DNA from: an uncultured Tenacibaculum sp.
GTDB lineage: Bacteria; Bacteroidota; Bacteroidia; Flavobacteriales; Flavobacteriaceae
DNA length: 64,000 bases
Assembly (NCBI RefSeq): GCF_947495995.1
Contig: NZ_CANMAX010000008.1
Span: forward strand, 62,001-126,000
Reading direction: 5' to 3'
Part shown: positions 46,421 through 55,008 of the stretch, piece by piece
How positions within the stretch are numbered: position 1 is the stretch's first letter
Layout: each line of letters opens with the position of its first letter
The notes under the pieces: generated by a model
Databases searched by the model: none
What the model was told of the DNA's origin: nothing
Seen by the model: only the letters and a program-made list of their open reading frames with translations
Translations under genes and position numbers: made by a program

Positions 46421-47503
46421 ATGGCAAATAATTCAAAATCAAACCTATCAGAAAAAGAAGGTGTTTCTCAACCAGAAACTACCAGTAAGAATTCTGCTGA
46501 AAGAATAAAATTAAATAGACGAAAGCGTGCTACAACCGAAGAATTTGTTGCTAAAATTTTACAAGGTGATATTACATTTTTAAGTCGCGCTATTACTTTA
46601 GTAGAAAGCACAAATAAGAAGCACCAAGAAAAGGCTAATGAAATTTTAAATGCATGTTTACCCTATGCAAATAAATCGGTACGAGTTGGTATTACAGGAG
46701 TTCCTGGTGTTGGAAAAAGTACTTTTATTGAAAGCTTTGGAAAACATTTAACACAACTTGGAAAAAAAGTTGCTGTATTAGCTGTAGATCCTAGTAGTTC
46801 TATAAACAAAGGAAGTATTTTAGGAGATAAAACTAGAATGGAACAATTGGTCACTGATAAAAATGCTTTTATTCGTCCTTCTCCTTCTGGTACTTCGTTG
46901 GGTGGAGTTGCACAAAAAACTAGAGAAAGTATTATTTTATGTGAAGCTGCTGGTTTTGATACAATTATTATTGAAACTGTTGGTGTTGGACAAAGTGAAA
47001 CTGCCGTTCATTCTATGGTTGATTTTTTCCTTTTACTAAAACTTTCTGGTGCTGGTGATGAGCTTCAAGGAATTAAAAGAGGAATTATTGAAATGGCCGA
47101 TGCTATTGTAATTAATAAAGCTGATGGTGATAATGTAAAAAATGCTAAAATTGCCAAAGTTGAATTCAATAGAGCATTACATTTATATCCGCCTAAAGAA
47201 AACGGATGGCAACCTAAAGTTTTAACTGCAAGTGCACTTCAAAATTCTGGAATAGATGAAATCTATCAAATGATTTTAAACTATATTAAATCATCAGAAG
47301 AAAACGGGTATTTCAATAAAAGACGAAATCTTCAAAACAAACATTGGCTGTTTTCTACAATTGAACAAGAATTAAAAAGACGTTTTTATGAGCATCCTGA
47401 GGTAAATTCTCAATTAAAAAATGAAATTATTGAGCTTAATTCAGGAAAAACCACTCCATTTTTTAGTGCCGATAAACTATTGAATCTGCTCAATAAAAGT
47501 TAA
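46421..47503 (+). CDS. meaB: Methylmalonyl-CoA mutase-associated GTPase MeaB
   Basis: The G-protein chaperone loads and protects adenosylcobalamin in methylmalonyl-CoA mutase. The ATG at 46421 is preferred to an upstream in-frame TTG (46367), whose extension is hydrophobic and unlike the family. The 360-residue product has Walker A GVPGVGKST (93-101), VDPSSSINKGSILGDKTRM (switch region), the ETVGVGQSE motif and NKADGDN for guanine recognition. Length is normal. The mutase subunits are not in this window. Confidence 0.95.
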   Translation: MANNSKSNLSEKEGVSQPETTSKNSAERIKLNRRKRATTEEFVAKILQGDITFLSRAITLVESTNKKHQEKANEILNACLPYANKSVRVGITGVPGVGKSTFIESFGKHLTQLGKKVAVLAVDPSSSINKGSILGDKTRMEQLVTDKNAFIRPSPSGTSLGGVAQKTRESIILCEAAGFDTIIIETVGVGQSETAVHSMVDFFLLLKLSGAGDELQGIKRGIIEMADAIVINKADGDNVKNAKIAKVEFNRALHLYPPKENGWQPKVLTASALQNSGIDEIYQMILNYIKSSEENGYFNKRRNLQNKHWLFSTIEQELKRRFYEHPEVNSQLKNEIIELNSGKTTPFFSADKLLNLLNKS

Positions 47504-47649
47504 AAATCAACCGTTTATCGAGGTTTAACACTTTTTTTGATTTAAATTTACGTAATTTGATGTAAGTTTTTAAATAACAATCAGTCTAAACTTAAAATTT
47601 GGCATGTAAATTGATGTTAAAATTTTAAGGTAAATAAAAATCCCAACTT

Positions 47650-48369
47650 ATGAAGAAATTATTTTATGTAACACTGATGATGGTATCTACCTTGGCATGG
47701 GCTCAACAAGATGAGACTTGTGATACCGACGAGAAATTAGTTGACGATTTAAACAGTATTACTAAATGTACTGTTAAGCAAACAAAAAATAAAAAAGATA
47801 AAAAGTCTAGACAAATTAGTGTGAGAGTTTCTGCTTCTAAAAAGCGTTTTCTTAAAAGAAGAAAAAAAGATGCTGCTACAGAAGCTAACCAACTAGGGAG
47901 TTCTGGAATTTCTGCTGTACAAAATCCTACTAACCTTAGTAAGTCTTTAAAAATTAAAACAAATCTTGCTGCTTTAAAAAACAGTTTATCAAGAGAAGAA
48001 TTGAGACAAGCTCAAAAATTCGCTACTGTTGATGCTATTCCTGCTTTCCCAAGTTGTAATAGTGGTAATAAAGACCAATTAGATTGTTTTAATGACGAAA
48101 TGATAAAGCACATTCAAGAATATTTTGCATATCCTGATGAAGCTTTATTAAATAAGCAAGAAGGTGAAGTTTGGGTTCGTTTTATCATAGACACTAAAGG
48201 AAATGTAACAAACATTAAAACTTTAGGTCCTAAAGGAGGTAAAATTTTAAACGATGAAGCAATTCGTGTTGTTTCTAACTTACCAAAATTTACTCCAGCA
48301 ATGAAAGACGGTAAGCCAGTTTCTGTAAAATATGGTTTCCCTATCAATTTCTCATTAGAAGATAATTAA
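47650..48369 (+). CDS. TonB C-terminal domain protein (energy-transducer-like)
   Basis: The 239-residue protein has a cleavable signal peptide (ending TLAWAQ), not the membrane anchor of classical TonB. A basic, low-complexity region (KKSRQISVRVSASKKRFLKRRKKD) follows, and the C-terminal ~95 residues are a TonB domain (YFAYPDEALLNKQEGEVWVRFIIDTKGNV, VSNLPKFTPAMKDGKPVSVKYGFPINF). Bacteroidota carry several such soluble or periplasmic TonB-domain proteins; their role is not well defined. A terminator follows. Confidence 0.8.
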   Translation: MKKLFYVTLMMVSTLAWAQQDETCDTDEKLVDDLNSITKCTVKQTKNKKDKKSRQISVRVSASKKRFLKRRKKDAATEANQLGSSGISAVQNPTNLSKSLKIKTNLAALKNSLSREELRQAQKFATVDAIPAFPSCNSGNKDQLDCFNDEMIKHIQEYFAYPDEALLNKQEGEVWVRFIIDTKGNVTNIKTLGPKGGKILNDEAIRVVSNLPKFTPAMKDGKPVSVKYGFPINFSLEDN

Positions 48370-48389
48370 TATTAAAAACTTATACATTG

Positions 48390-48420
48390 AAAAAGACCAA
48401 CAAATTTTGTTGGTCTTTTT
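48390..48420. terminator. Bidirectional hairpin terminator
   Basis: AAAAAGACCAACAAA is followed directly by its reverse complement TTTGTTGGTCTTTTT (one extra T at the centre), between converging genes. Confidence 0.85.
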
Positions 48421-48452
48421 TATTTACAAACTTTTATTATCTCTAAATTTTC

Positions 48453-48956
48453 TTACAAGTATAAAGCAAAACCGATTAATCCTTGAAATACTCCATCTTG
48501 ATCGTCTAATCCGATATTGTATCTTACCGTTGGTTTTATACTTACTTTATCTCCAATAAAATAAGCGTAACCACCTTGAATTCCTAACCAGTTTGCACTT
48601 CCTCCTGTAAATGATGTTCCTGTAAAATCTACTCCTACTGGAAATGTTCCTTCGATGTAATATTCTGCTCCAACTTTATAAACAAAAGATTCATTGGCGT
48701 CATTATATCCTAAACCTCCTTTAAGAGCTAAATCATCCATAACGAAATAACCTCCGTCTAAACCTACAGAAAATGTTGTACTTCCGTTTACCGAAGTTAA
48801 ATAGAAACCAGTATTACCAGTTGTCGCTGAACCAGTATTCGCTTCTATGATAAACTTTCCTTTTTGAGTTGGCGAATTTTCTCCTTCATTTGAACTTTGT
48901 GCTTTAGCTGTTAATCCAAATAATACCACAGCAATTGTTAAAAAAACTTTTTTCAT
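48453..48956 (-). CDS. Small outer-membrane beta-barrel protein
   Basis: The 167-residue protein has a signal peptide (ending LTAKAQ) and alternating strands typical of an eight-stranded porin-like barrel (FSVGLDGGYFVMDDLALKGGLGY, VYKVGAEYYI, VSIKPTVRYNIGL), ending in an aliphatic/aromatic GFALYL. A TACTTTTG -7-like element (minus strand, 48985-48992) precedes it. It probably has a structural or adhesion role; the ligand is unknown. Confidence 0.8.
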   Translation of the reverse strand: MKKVFLTIAVVLFGLTAKAQSSNEGENSPTQKGKFIIEANTGSATTGNTGFYLTSVNGSTTFSVGLDGGYFVMDDLALKGGLGYNDANESFVYKVGAEYYIEGTFPVGVDFTGTSFTGGSANWLGIQGGYAYFIGDKVSIKPTVRYNIGLDDQDGVFQGLIGFALYL

Positions 48957-49072
48957 ATTTTTAATTGATTAATTATTTACACTTCAAAAGTAGTAGCATT
49001 AATCATCAAGAAAATTATGAAATCTATATCCGCTGCTAATTAACCAATATTTGTAGTAAGAAAATTCTTATA

Positions 49073-49873
49073 CTATTCTTCACTGAATACTTCTAAACCA
49101 TCATACGCTAAAAAAACATGTTCTGGTAAATCTTTTTCAATCTCTGCATGAAAACCTAAAAGCTCACTAATATGACTAAAATAAGCTCGTTTGGGCTGTA
49201 ATTCTTCAACCAATTCTAAAGCTTCTTTTAAGGTTGCATGTGTTTTATGACTATCTAATCGTAGAGCTGTAGTTACCAAAACATCTAAACCCTTTAACTT
49301 CTCTTTTTCTTCTTCTGGTAAATATTTCACATCCGTTAAATATGCAATGTTTCCGAAACGATAACCTAGAATAGGTAAATCTCCATGCATTACCTTTATA
49401 GGTATAATATCTACTCCGTGAAATTTTAATCTATCTTTTTCTGAAATTACAGTTGATTTTACTTCTGGAGCAGAAGGATATCTATTTTCAGTAGTAAAAA
49501 TATATTCATATCGCTTTTGTAGTGATTTTAAAACTCGGTCATCACTATAAATAGGAACTGGTCCCATCCTATAATAATAAGGTCTTATTTCATCAAAGCC
49601 TGCAATATGATCTGCATGCTCGTGTGTAAATAGTATTCCTTTTATAGACTCAATGTTCGCTTTAATCATTTGTTGTCTAAAATCAGGACCACAATCTACT
49701 ATATAATTGATTTCTTCTCCTTCATCTTTCCATGAAACTACTATTGAAGATCTCAACCTTTTATCTCTTTCGTCTTCTGAATATCGAACCGGATTCTTAC
49801 TACCTATCATTGGCACACCTGTAGAAGTACCTGTACCAAGAAATGTAATTTTTAACTGTTTTTTATCATTCAT
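49073..49873 (-). CDS. MBL-fold metallo-hydrolase (PhnP/RNase Z-like phosphodiesterase type)
   Basis: The ATG at 49873 is preferred; the extension to 49915 is hydrophobic and starts from a less convincing site. The 266-residue cytoplasmic protein opens with LGTGTSTGVPMIG, then the metal-binding THEHADH motif (83-89), and later the metal ligands in KVMHGDLPILGYRF, TDVKYL and the C-terminal YFSHISELLGFH. This fits the PhnP-like branch, acting on phosphodiester or cyclic phosphate substrates. The substrate in flavobacteria is not established. Confidence 0.88.
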   Translation of the reverse strand: MNDKKQLKITFLGTGTSTGVPMIGSKNPVRYSEDERDKRLRSSIVVSWKDEGEEINYIVDCGPDFRQQMIKANIESIKGILFTHEHADHIAGFDEIRPYYYRMGPVPIYSDDRVLKSLQKRYEYIFTTENRYPSAPEVKSTVISEKDRLKFHGVDIIPIKVMHGDLPILGYRFGNIAYLTDVKYLPEEEKEKLKGLDVLVTTALRLDSHKTHATLKEALELVEELQPKRAYFSHISELLGFHAEIEKDLPEHVFLAYDGLEVFSEE

Positions 49874-49897
49874 TGTTAGTACAAAAATAATATAAAA

Positions 49898-49930
49898 ATT
49901 GACTGGTACTTTCAAATTTCAGTACATTTG
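49898..49930 (+). promoter_or_regulatory. Candidate promoter for the 49955 gene
   Basis: The -7 element TACATTTG (49923-49930) matches TAnnTTTG exactly; a weaker -33 ATTG lies at 49898-49901 (21-nt spacer). The start codon is only 24 nt downstream, giving a short leader. Confidence 0.5.
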
Positions 49931-49954
49931 TCACCGTAAACAAAAACAACTAAA

Positions 49955-51394
49955 ATGGCTATTACCTTAAAGGGAGATCAAAAAATAAGCAGTGTACCTA
50001 CTTCTAAAATGAAGGCGCTTAGGATTAATTTAAATGCTAACATTTATGGTACTTTTGCTGAGATCGGTGCTGGACAAGAAACTGCCAGAAACTTTTTTAG
50101 AGCTGGTGGAGCTTCAGGAACTATTGCAAAAGCAATGAGTGCTTATGACAAAGATTTCTCTGATGCTATTTATGGAATTGAAGACGATAGACGTTATGTT
50201 ACAGAGTCTCGATTAAAGAAAATGCTTAGGCATGAAATTAATTTAATTGAAGATAGATTAGATCGTCAAAAGCATCCTGAAAAATTATTCTTCAGTTATG
50301 CTAACACTGTTACAACTATTGATTTCGCTAAGAAATTTAAAGGACATGGTTGGGTTGGTATTCGCTTCCAATTAGATCCTTTAGAAGATTATAACGAAAT
50401 CGTTTTACACTTACGTTTTAAAGAAACTGAAGCAAAATTGCAACAAGAAACTTTAGGAATACTAGGTGTAAACTTAATTTATGGAGCTTTTTATTTAAAT
50501 GATAACCCTAAAGAGCTTTTAAAATCTTTCTACGATAATATTGATAAGGATAAGTTAGAAATCGATATGATTAACTTTTCTGGACCGCGTTTTATGTATG
50601 TTGATAATCGTTTAATGAGTTTACAACTTGTTAAAAATGGTATGACAAACGCTGTAATGTTTGGTCCTGATGGAAATAACTTACTACCTGCTCAAGTTTT
50701 ATATAAAAAGAATATTCTTGCCTTACGTGGTAGCTTTAGACCTGTTACTAAAGTTAACATGGATATGTACGAAAAGTCTAAAGTTAAATTCTTAAATGAG
50801 AAAAAGGTAAACCCAGAAAAAACACAATTTATTTTCGAGATTACCTTAAGTAATTTAAGAGCTGAAGGAGAAATTAATGAACGTGATTTCTTAGACCGTG
50901 CTGAATTATTATGTTCATTAGGTCAGAATGTAATGATTACAAATTATCAAGAATACTATAGACTAGTAGAATACTTTAGCGAATTTACCAAAGAAAGAAT
51001 GGGACTTGCTATGGGAGTAAATAATCTTGTTCAAATCTTTGATGAGAAATATTACCGTAACGTAAGTGGTGGTATTTTAGAAGCTTTCGGAAAGTTATTC
51101 TATAAAGATCTTAAAATATACCTTTATCCGTATAAGGATAAAGAAACCAACGAATACATTACTTCAGGAAATTTAAAAGTACATCCTAGAATTAAAGAGT
51201 TATATAAATTCTTTAAAATTAACGGTAGACTTGTAGATATCGAAGAATTCGATCCTGAAATTTTATCGATTTTCTCTAGAGAAGTGTTAAAAATGATTCA
51301 AGAAGGTAAAGATGGATGGCAAGAATTATTACCATCAGGAATTGCTGAAATGATTGTTGAAAAACGCTTATTTGGATATTCTCGAAGAAAATAA
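49955..51394 (+). CDS. Conserved cytoplasmic protein of unknown function (479 aa)
   Basis: The long, soluble protein begins MAITLKGDQKISSVPTSK and contains conserved-looking blocks: AEIGAGQETARNFFRAGGASGTIAKAMSAYDK near the N-terminus, FFSYANTVTTIDFAKKFKGHGWVGIRFQ near residue 110, and NLIYGAFY near the middle. There is no signal peptide, membrane helix or familiar nucleotide-binding loop. From memory, close homologues occur across Flavobacteriaceae and are sometimes labelled TonB-dependent receptor, which the sequence does not support. Its own promoter precedes it and an ECF sigma operon follows 57 nt later. Confidence 0.8.
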   Translation: MAITLKGDQKISSVPTSKMKALRINLNANIYGTFAEIGAGQETARNFFRAGGASGTIAKAMSAYDKDFSDAIYGIEDDRRYVTESRLKKMLRHEINLIEDRLDRQKHPEKLFFSYANTVTTIDFAKKFKGHGWVGIRFQLDPLEDYNEIVLHLRFKETEAKLQQETLGILGVNLIYGAFYLNDNPKELLKSFYDNIDKDKLEIDMINFSGPRFMYVDNRLMSLQLVKNGMTNAVMFGPDGNNLLPAQVLYKKNILALRGSFRPVTKVNMDMYEKSKVKFLNEKKVNPEKTQFIFEITLSNLRAEGEINERDFLDRAELLCSLGQNVMITNYQEYYRLVEYFSEFTKERMGLAMGVNNLVQIFDEKYYRNVSGGILEAFGKLFYKDLKIYLYPYKDKETNEYITSGNLKVHPRIKELYKFFKINGRLVDIEEFDPEILSIFSREVLKMIQEGKDGWQELLPSGIAEMIVEKRLFGYSRRK

Positions 51395-51451
51395 TTATTT
51401 TTTGATTAAACCTTTTCTTAATTTTAAGGTCATAATGAAAAACCAATTCAT

Positions 51452-51997
51452 TTGACTGACGAAATTACATTAGCATCGCAATTACAAAATGTAGCGACGA
51501 AAGAAGCTGCCTTTCGAAATCTGATATCGCAATACAAAGAACGACTGTATTGGCATATCAGAAAAATAGTAATATCACATGATGATGCTGATGATGTATT
51601 GCAAAATACTTTTATAAAGATTTTTAAAAGTATTGATAATTTTAAAGGAGAAAGCAAATTGTATTCTTGGATGTATAGAATAGCAACTAACGAAGCCATT
51701 ACTTTTATAAACAAAAGAGCAAAACAGAACAATGTAGATATTTCTGAATATAAACAACAAGCTGTTTCGAATTTAAAAAGTGATGACTGGTTTTCTGGAG
51801 ATGAAATACAAATGATCTTACAAAAAGCTATAGCTACACTTCCTCAAAAGCAACAATTAGTTTTTAATATGAAATATTTTGATGATTTAAAATATCAGGA
51901 AATTTCTGAAGTTTTAGACACATCTGTTGGTGCGCTTAAAGCTTCTTATTTCCATGCGGTAAAAAAGATTCAAGAATTTATTAAAAACTATAATTAA
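51452..51997 (+). CDS. ECF-type RNA polymerase sigma factor
   Basis: The 181-residue protein starts at TTG (51452); the only nearby upstream ATG (51435) reaches a stop at once. Region 2 (HIRKIVISHDDADDVLQNTFIKIFKSI, WMYRIATNEAITFINKR) and region 4 (LPQKQQLVFNMKYFDDLKYQEISEVL, VGALKASYFHAVKKI) are clear. It heads a three-gene operon with a membrane protein and a Spy/CpxP-like periplasmic protein, a well-known flavobacterial set. It is a distinct subgroup from the sigma factor at 45756. Confidence 0.93.
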   Translation: MTDEITLASQLQNVATKEAAFRNLISQYKERLYWHIRKIVISHDDADDVLQNTFIKIFKSIDNFKGESKLYSWMYRIATNEAITFINKRAKQNNVDISEYKQQAVSNLKSDDWFSGDEIQMILQKAIATLPQKQQLVFNMKYFDDLKYQEISEVLDTSVGALKASYFHAVKKIQEFIKNYN

Positions 51998-52031
51998 ACC
52001 TTTATGTGTTTTTTTAGTCTTACTAATAGTA

Positions 52032-52550
52032 ATGGAAAATAAAGAGCAACATAACGAAGATTTTTTAAACCTAAACATAGGTAAAAACGGTGATTTTTCT
52101 ACTCCAAAAAATTATTTTAATGATTTGGAAAATGATCTTATCAGTAAGATGATCGTAGAAGAACTACCTGAAAAGTGTGGTTTTGAAACTCCTAGTAATT
52201 ATTTTGATAATTTAGAAGAAACCATCTTAGCAAAAGTAAATGAAGAACAAAAAAGTAATCTTAAAGTAATTTCTTTCAGAAAAAGGATTATACAGTTTAC
52301 TTCTGCTGCTGCAGCCGCAATTCTTTTACTAGTTACTTTTAATTACACTATAAATATAGGTGAAGAAGAAACGGCAATGGTTACTATTGATGAATGGTTT
52401 GAAAATAGTGATGTTACCACAGATGATCTTGCTTTATTACTTGATGATGAAGATTTTTCTGAGGAAGTATCTTATGAGTTTGAAAATAACGGAATAGAAG
52501 ATTATTTAGATAATATTGGTAATTCATCAGTTTTAGATGAAATACAATAA
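52032..52550 (+). CDS. Putative membrane anti-sigma protein
   Basis: The 172-residue protein has two copies of a short motif (TPKNYFNDLENDLISKM and TPSNYFDNLEETILAKV) in its cytoplasmic part, one membrane helix (about 88-110, FTSAAAAAILLLVTF), and a very acidic outer tail (LALLLDDEDFSEEVSYEFENNG). Its position between an ECF sigma and a periplasmic sensor suggests an anti-sigma role. There is no recognised enzymatic domain. Confidence 0.7.
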   Translation: MENKEQHNEDFLNLNIGKNGDFSTPKNYFNDLENDLISKMIVEELPEKCGFETPSNYFDNLEETILAKVNEEQKSNLKVISFRKRIIQFTSAAAAAILLLVTFNYTINIGEEETAMVTIDEWFENSDVTTDDLALLLDDEDFSEEVSYEFENNGIEDYLDNIGNSSVLDEIQ

Positions 52551-52565
52551 ATTAACCAGATAAAA

Positions 52566-53021
52566 ATGAAGAAAAAAATACTTTTTATATGTTTAGTAAG
52601 CTTGTCCTTAATTGGATTTGCACAAAAGCATAATAGATCTGATAGAATGAAAGCTCAAAAAATAGCTTTTATTACAGAACATCTTGACCTTTCTGAAAAT
52701 GAAGCTGAAAAATTTTGGCCTTTATATAATAAGTTCGAAAAAGCAAAACGTAAACTCTTTAAACAAGAAAAAGAAGATATACGTAATAAAATAAAATCTT
52801 CAGGAGGTTTAGAAAATGTTAGTGAAGATGAAGCTAAGAAATATTTAAAGTTATTTCATAAAATAAAAGCTTCACACGAAGAAATTAAAGTTTCGTTTCA
52901 TAACAATTTAATGAATTTCTTACCTGCTAAAAAGGTATTGAAGTTAGAAATTTTAGAACATCGTTTCAATAAATCTATGATCAAACGTTTTAAAGAACGT
53001 AGAAATAGAAGAATGAATTAA
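52566..53021 (+). CDS. Spy/CpxP-like periplasmic sensor of the ECF sigma system
   Basis: The 151-residue protein has a signal peptide (ending LIGFAQ) and a mature helical part (KIAFITEHLDLSENEAEKFWPLYNKFEKAKRKL, LKLFHKIKASHEEIKVSF, LPAKKVLKLEILEHRF). The LTxEEAxxFWPxYN pattern is that of proteins annotated as sensors of ECF-type sigma factors, related in style to Spy/CpxP. It probably senses envelope state and acts through the membrane protein at 52032. Confidence 0.8.
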   Translation: MKKKILFICLVSLSLIGFAQKHNRSDRMKAQKIAFITEHLDLSENEAEKFWPLYNKFEKAKRKLFKQEKEDIRNKIKSSGGLENVSEDEAKKYLKLFHKIKASHEEIKVSFHNNLMNFLPAKKVLKLEILEHRFNKSMIKRFKERRNRRMN

Positions 53022-53038
53022 ATATTAATTGTAAATAA

Positions 53039-53068
53039 AAAAAGAAGCTTTAAAAGCTTCTTTTTTTT
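53039..53068. terminator. Hairpin terminator
   Basis: AAAGAAGCTT and AAGCTTCTTT pair around TAA and are followed by a T-run, between converging genes. It also touches the 3' end of the 53067 gene. Confidence 0.75.
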
Positions 53069-53267
53069 ATTTGTTATCTATAACTTCCATACATACATAA
53101 AGTTCTGGTCTGCTAGCAGTATACTGCCTTAACCAAATAACTAATTCATCGACTTCGTATGGTAGTAATCTTTTCATTGCTTTTTCTAATTCTTTACAAA
53201 AAAGTTCTGTATTGAAGCTTACTTTTTGTAACACAACTTTAGTGTATTCAAACATTGCTCTTGGCAT
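53067..53267 (-). CDS. Small conserved-looking protein of unknown function (66 aa)
   Basis: The frame starts at ATG with MPRAMFEYTKVVLQKVSF, followed by FCKELEKAMKRLLPYEVDELVIWLRQY. It is soluble and helical, with no signal peptide. It has its own strand and terminator context, and I recall near-identical small proteins in other Flavobacteriaceae, which supports a real gene. The function is unknown. Confidence 0.7.
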   Translation of the reverse strand: MPRAMFEYTKVVLQKVSFNTELFCKELEKAMKRLLPYEVDELVIWLRQYTASRPELYVCMEVIDNK

Positions 53268-53337
53268 AAGTAAGGGAATTTGGATTATTACATTTTAAAT
53301 ATACAAAAAAAACAACACCATTCTGTTAAAATACTAC

Positions 53338-53373
53338 CAAAAAAAAGCTCTATTTCTTAATGAAATAGAGCTT
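53338..53373 (-). terminator. 12-bp hairpin terminator
   Basis: AAGCTCTATTTC and GAAATAGAGCTT form a perfect stem around TTAAT, with a T-run on the minus strand. It closes the gene group ending at 53395. Confidence 0.9.
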
Positions 53374-53394
53374 AACTTATTAAAGTTCTTTCTT

Positions 53395-53661
53395 TTATAA
53401 AGCATTCACTTTAGCTATTAAAGCTTTTGCTTTCTCTTCTAACTCAGTACTAATACCTTTAAAATGTGCTTTTTTACTTTCTACATCTTTAGCATTTACT
53501 TTGTCTAATAATCCATCAAAAGCAGCAATTGCTTCATCAATTATTCCTTGAGATGCAACTGTATCAACTCCTGGATTTTCTAATTCCCACATGTAGCACT
53601 CTTCAATAATATCTCCTAATGTATAATTGATATCTTTCTTTAAATTCTTAACGCTTGCCAT
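53395..53661 (-). CDS. Small conserved-looking helical protein (88 aa), function unknown
   Basis: The ATG at 53661 (MASVKNLKKDINYTLGDIIEE) is preferred over a TTG at 53679, which would overlap the preceding gene. The protein is acidic and helical (FDGLLDKVNAKDVESKKAHF, LEEKAKALIAKVNAL), with no export signal. It is the last gene of the kdsB/HAD/CAT-like block and probably co-transcribed with it. I do not recognise a function. Confidence 0.7.
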   Translation of the reverse strand: MASVKNLKKDINYTLGDIIEECYMWELENPGVDTVASQGIIDEAIAAFDGLLDKVNAKDVESKKAHFKGISTELEEKAKALIAKVNAL

Positions 53662-53681
53662 AATTAAAATTTTTGACAAAA

Positions 53682-54314
53682 TTAGTCGATTTTATCTAAA
53701 CCATTCTGAAAATTTTCAAAAAACTTACCAACATGATATCCATCTACTAAAGCATGATTCACATTCACTGCTACTGGCATTAATAATTTACTATTCGCTT
53801 TAAAAACCTTACCGAAAGATAATTGAGGAACACTACTGTTTTTATCTCCAGAAACAGGCTCTTTATGGCTTGTAAACGTAAACCATGGAATTGCTGAACA
53901 ATGATAACATCCTAAAGAATATTTAGGAGGAAATAAATTTGTAGAATTTAAAATACGCTCTTTCTCTTTTATGAAATTAGCATTAAAAACCTCGTAGTCT
54001 TCGTCAAACTGAATAAATGAAAATCCGAAAGTTTTATCTTCTCTTAAAATTGTAGCCGAAGCATCTAACTTTTCATAAACTGTAACTTTGTCTTCTTCTA
54101 TCCTGTATCTAAAGTTTTCTACTGAATTTAAAGCTTTAGTACATTCATGTAAATATGTAGTAAAAAAAGACTGTTGTTTAATCTTACAAATACTATGCAC
54201 ATTGGTAACATCTATATTCACAACAGTTGCAAAAGTAGGGTCTGCTAGACTTCTAAAATGTGTAAAAATTTCTCTTCTATTCCAGTTATCAATATCTAAA
54301 TATGTTTTCTCCAT
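53682..54314 (-). CDS. Chloramphenicol acetyltransferase-like acyltransferase
   Basis: The 210-residue protein matches the CAT fold along its length: N-terminal MEKTYLDIDNWNRREIFTHF, NFRYRI, FSFIQFDEDY, the PWFTFTSH strand, and the catalytic HxxxDG motif as H187-A-L-V-D191-G. CAT enzymes are trimers that use acetyl-CoA. The second histidine usual in HHxxxDG is Asn here. Being chromosomal and placed among core genes, it may acetylate another substrate, so resistance should not be assumed. The start codon overlaps the HAD gene stop by one base (TAATG). Confidence 0.85.
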   Translation of the reverse strand: MEKTYLDIDNWNRREIFTHFRSLADPTFATVVNIDVTNVHSICKIKQQSFFTTYLHECTKALNSVENFRYRIEEDKVTVYEKLDASATILREDKTFGFSFIQFDEDYEVFNANFIKEKERILNSTNLFPPKYSLGCYHCSAIPWFTFTSHKEPVSGDKNSSVPQLSFGKVFKANSKLLMPVAVNVNHALVDGYHVGKFFENFQNGLDKID

Positions 54315-55006
54315 TATAAAATAGTTGGTACTTCTTTTATAGTTGATAGTGTTTTATAGTCTGAAGATGATTTCTGAGTTGCACTTACTGTCTCATGCGC
54401 CCAAGTAGTGTGAAAAGGAATATGAATTGCTGAAGCTCCTATTTCTATTAATGGTAGCACATCAGATTTTAATGAATTACCTATCATTAATAATTCAGAA
54501 GGATTGATATCTAAACGTTTTAGCATTTTAGTATAATCAATTGCTTTTTTTTCACTCATTACTTCAACATGATGGAAATAATTTAAAATACCAGATTTTT
54601 CAAGTTTACGTTGTTGATCTAATAAATCTCCTTTAGTAGCTACGATTAATTTATACTTACCATGTAATTCTTTCAACACCTCTTCTACTCCATCTAATAA
54701 CTCAATAGGTTTTTCTAACATCTCTTTACCTATATCTAGTATTTGTCCTAATACTTTTTGTGGTAATTGATAATTAGATAATTCTAAAGCACTTTCGATC
54801 ATCGATAACATAAAGCCTTTAACTCCGTAACCATAGAGTTCTAAATTATCTATTTCTTTTTTAAATAACTCTTGATGAATTTTATTCTCTGTTTCATAAT
54901 CATTTAATAAAGAAGCAAATTCGTTTTCTGCGTCTCTAAAATATGTTTCATTTGCCCATAATGTATCATCAGCATCAAAGGCAATAACTTTTACATTTTT
55001 ATACAT
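54314..55006 (-). CDS. HAD-family hydrolase (YjjG/phosphatase-like)
   Basis: The 230-residue cytoplasmic protein has HAD motif I as FDADDTLWAN, motif II near IVATKGD, a lysine after the cap region (KKAIDY), and motif IV as LMIGNSLKSDVLPLIEIGA. It is likely a small-molecule phosphatase. It follows kdsB by 2 nt. KdsC, the HAD phosphatase of the Kdo pathway, is a smaller capless protein, so this is not KdsC. The substrate is unknown. Confidence 0.88.
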   Translation of the reverse strand: MYKNVKVIAFDADDTLWANETYFRDAENEFASLLNDYETENKIHQELFKKEIDNLELYGYGVKGFMLSMIESALELSNYQLPQKVLGQILDIGKEMLEKPIELLDGVEEVLKELHGKYKLIVATKGDLLDQQRKLEKSGILNYFHHVEVMSEKKAIDYTKMLKRLDINPSELLMIGNSLKSDVLPLIEIGASAIHIPFHTTWAHETVSATQKSSSDYKTLSTIKEVPTIL

Positions 55007-55008
55007 TA

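Noticed and set aside
53682..54314. Acquired chloramphenicol resistance gene
   Set aside because: No mobile element or base-composition shift is nearby, and it overlaps core genes as an operon member, so CAT-like chromosomal acyltransferase is the safer name.
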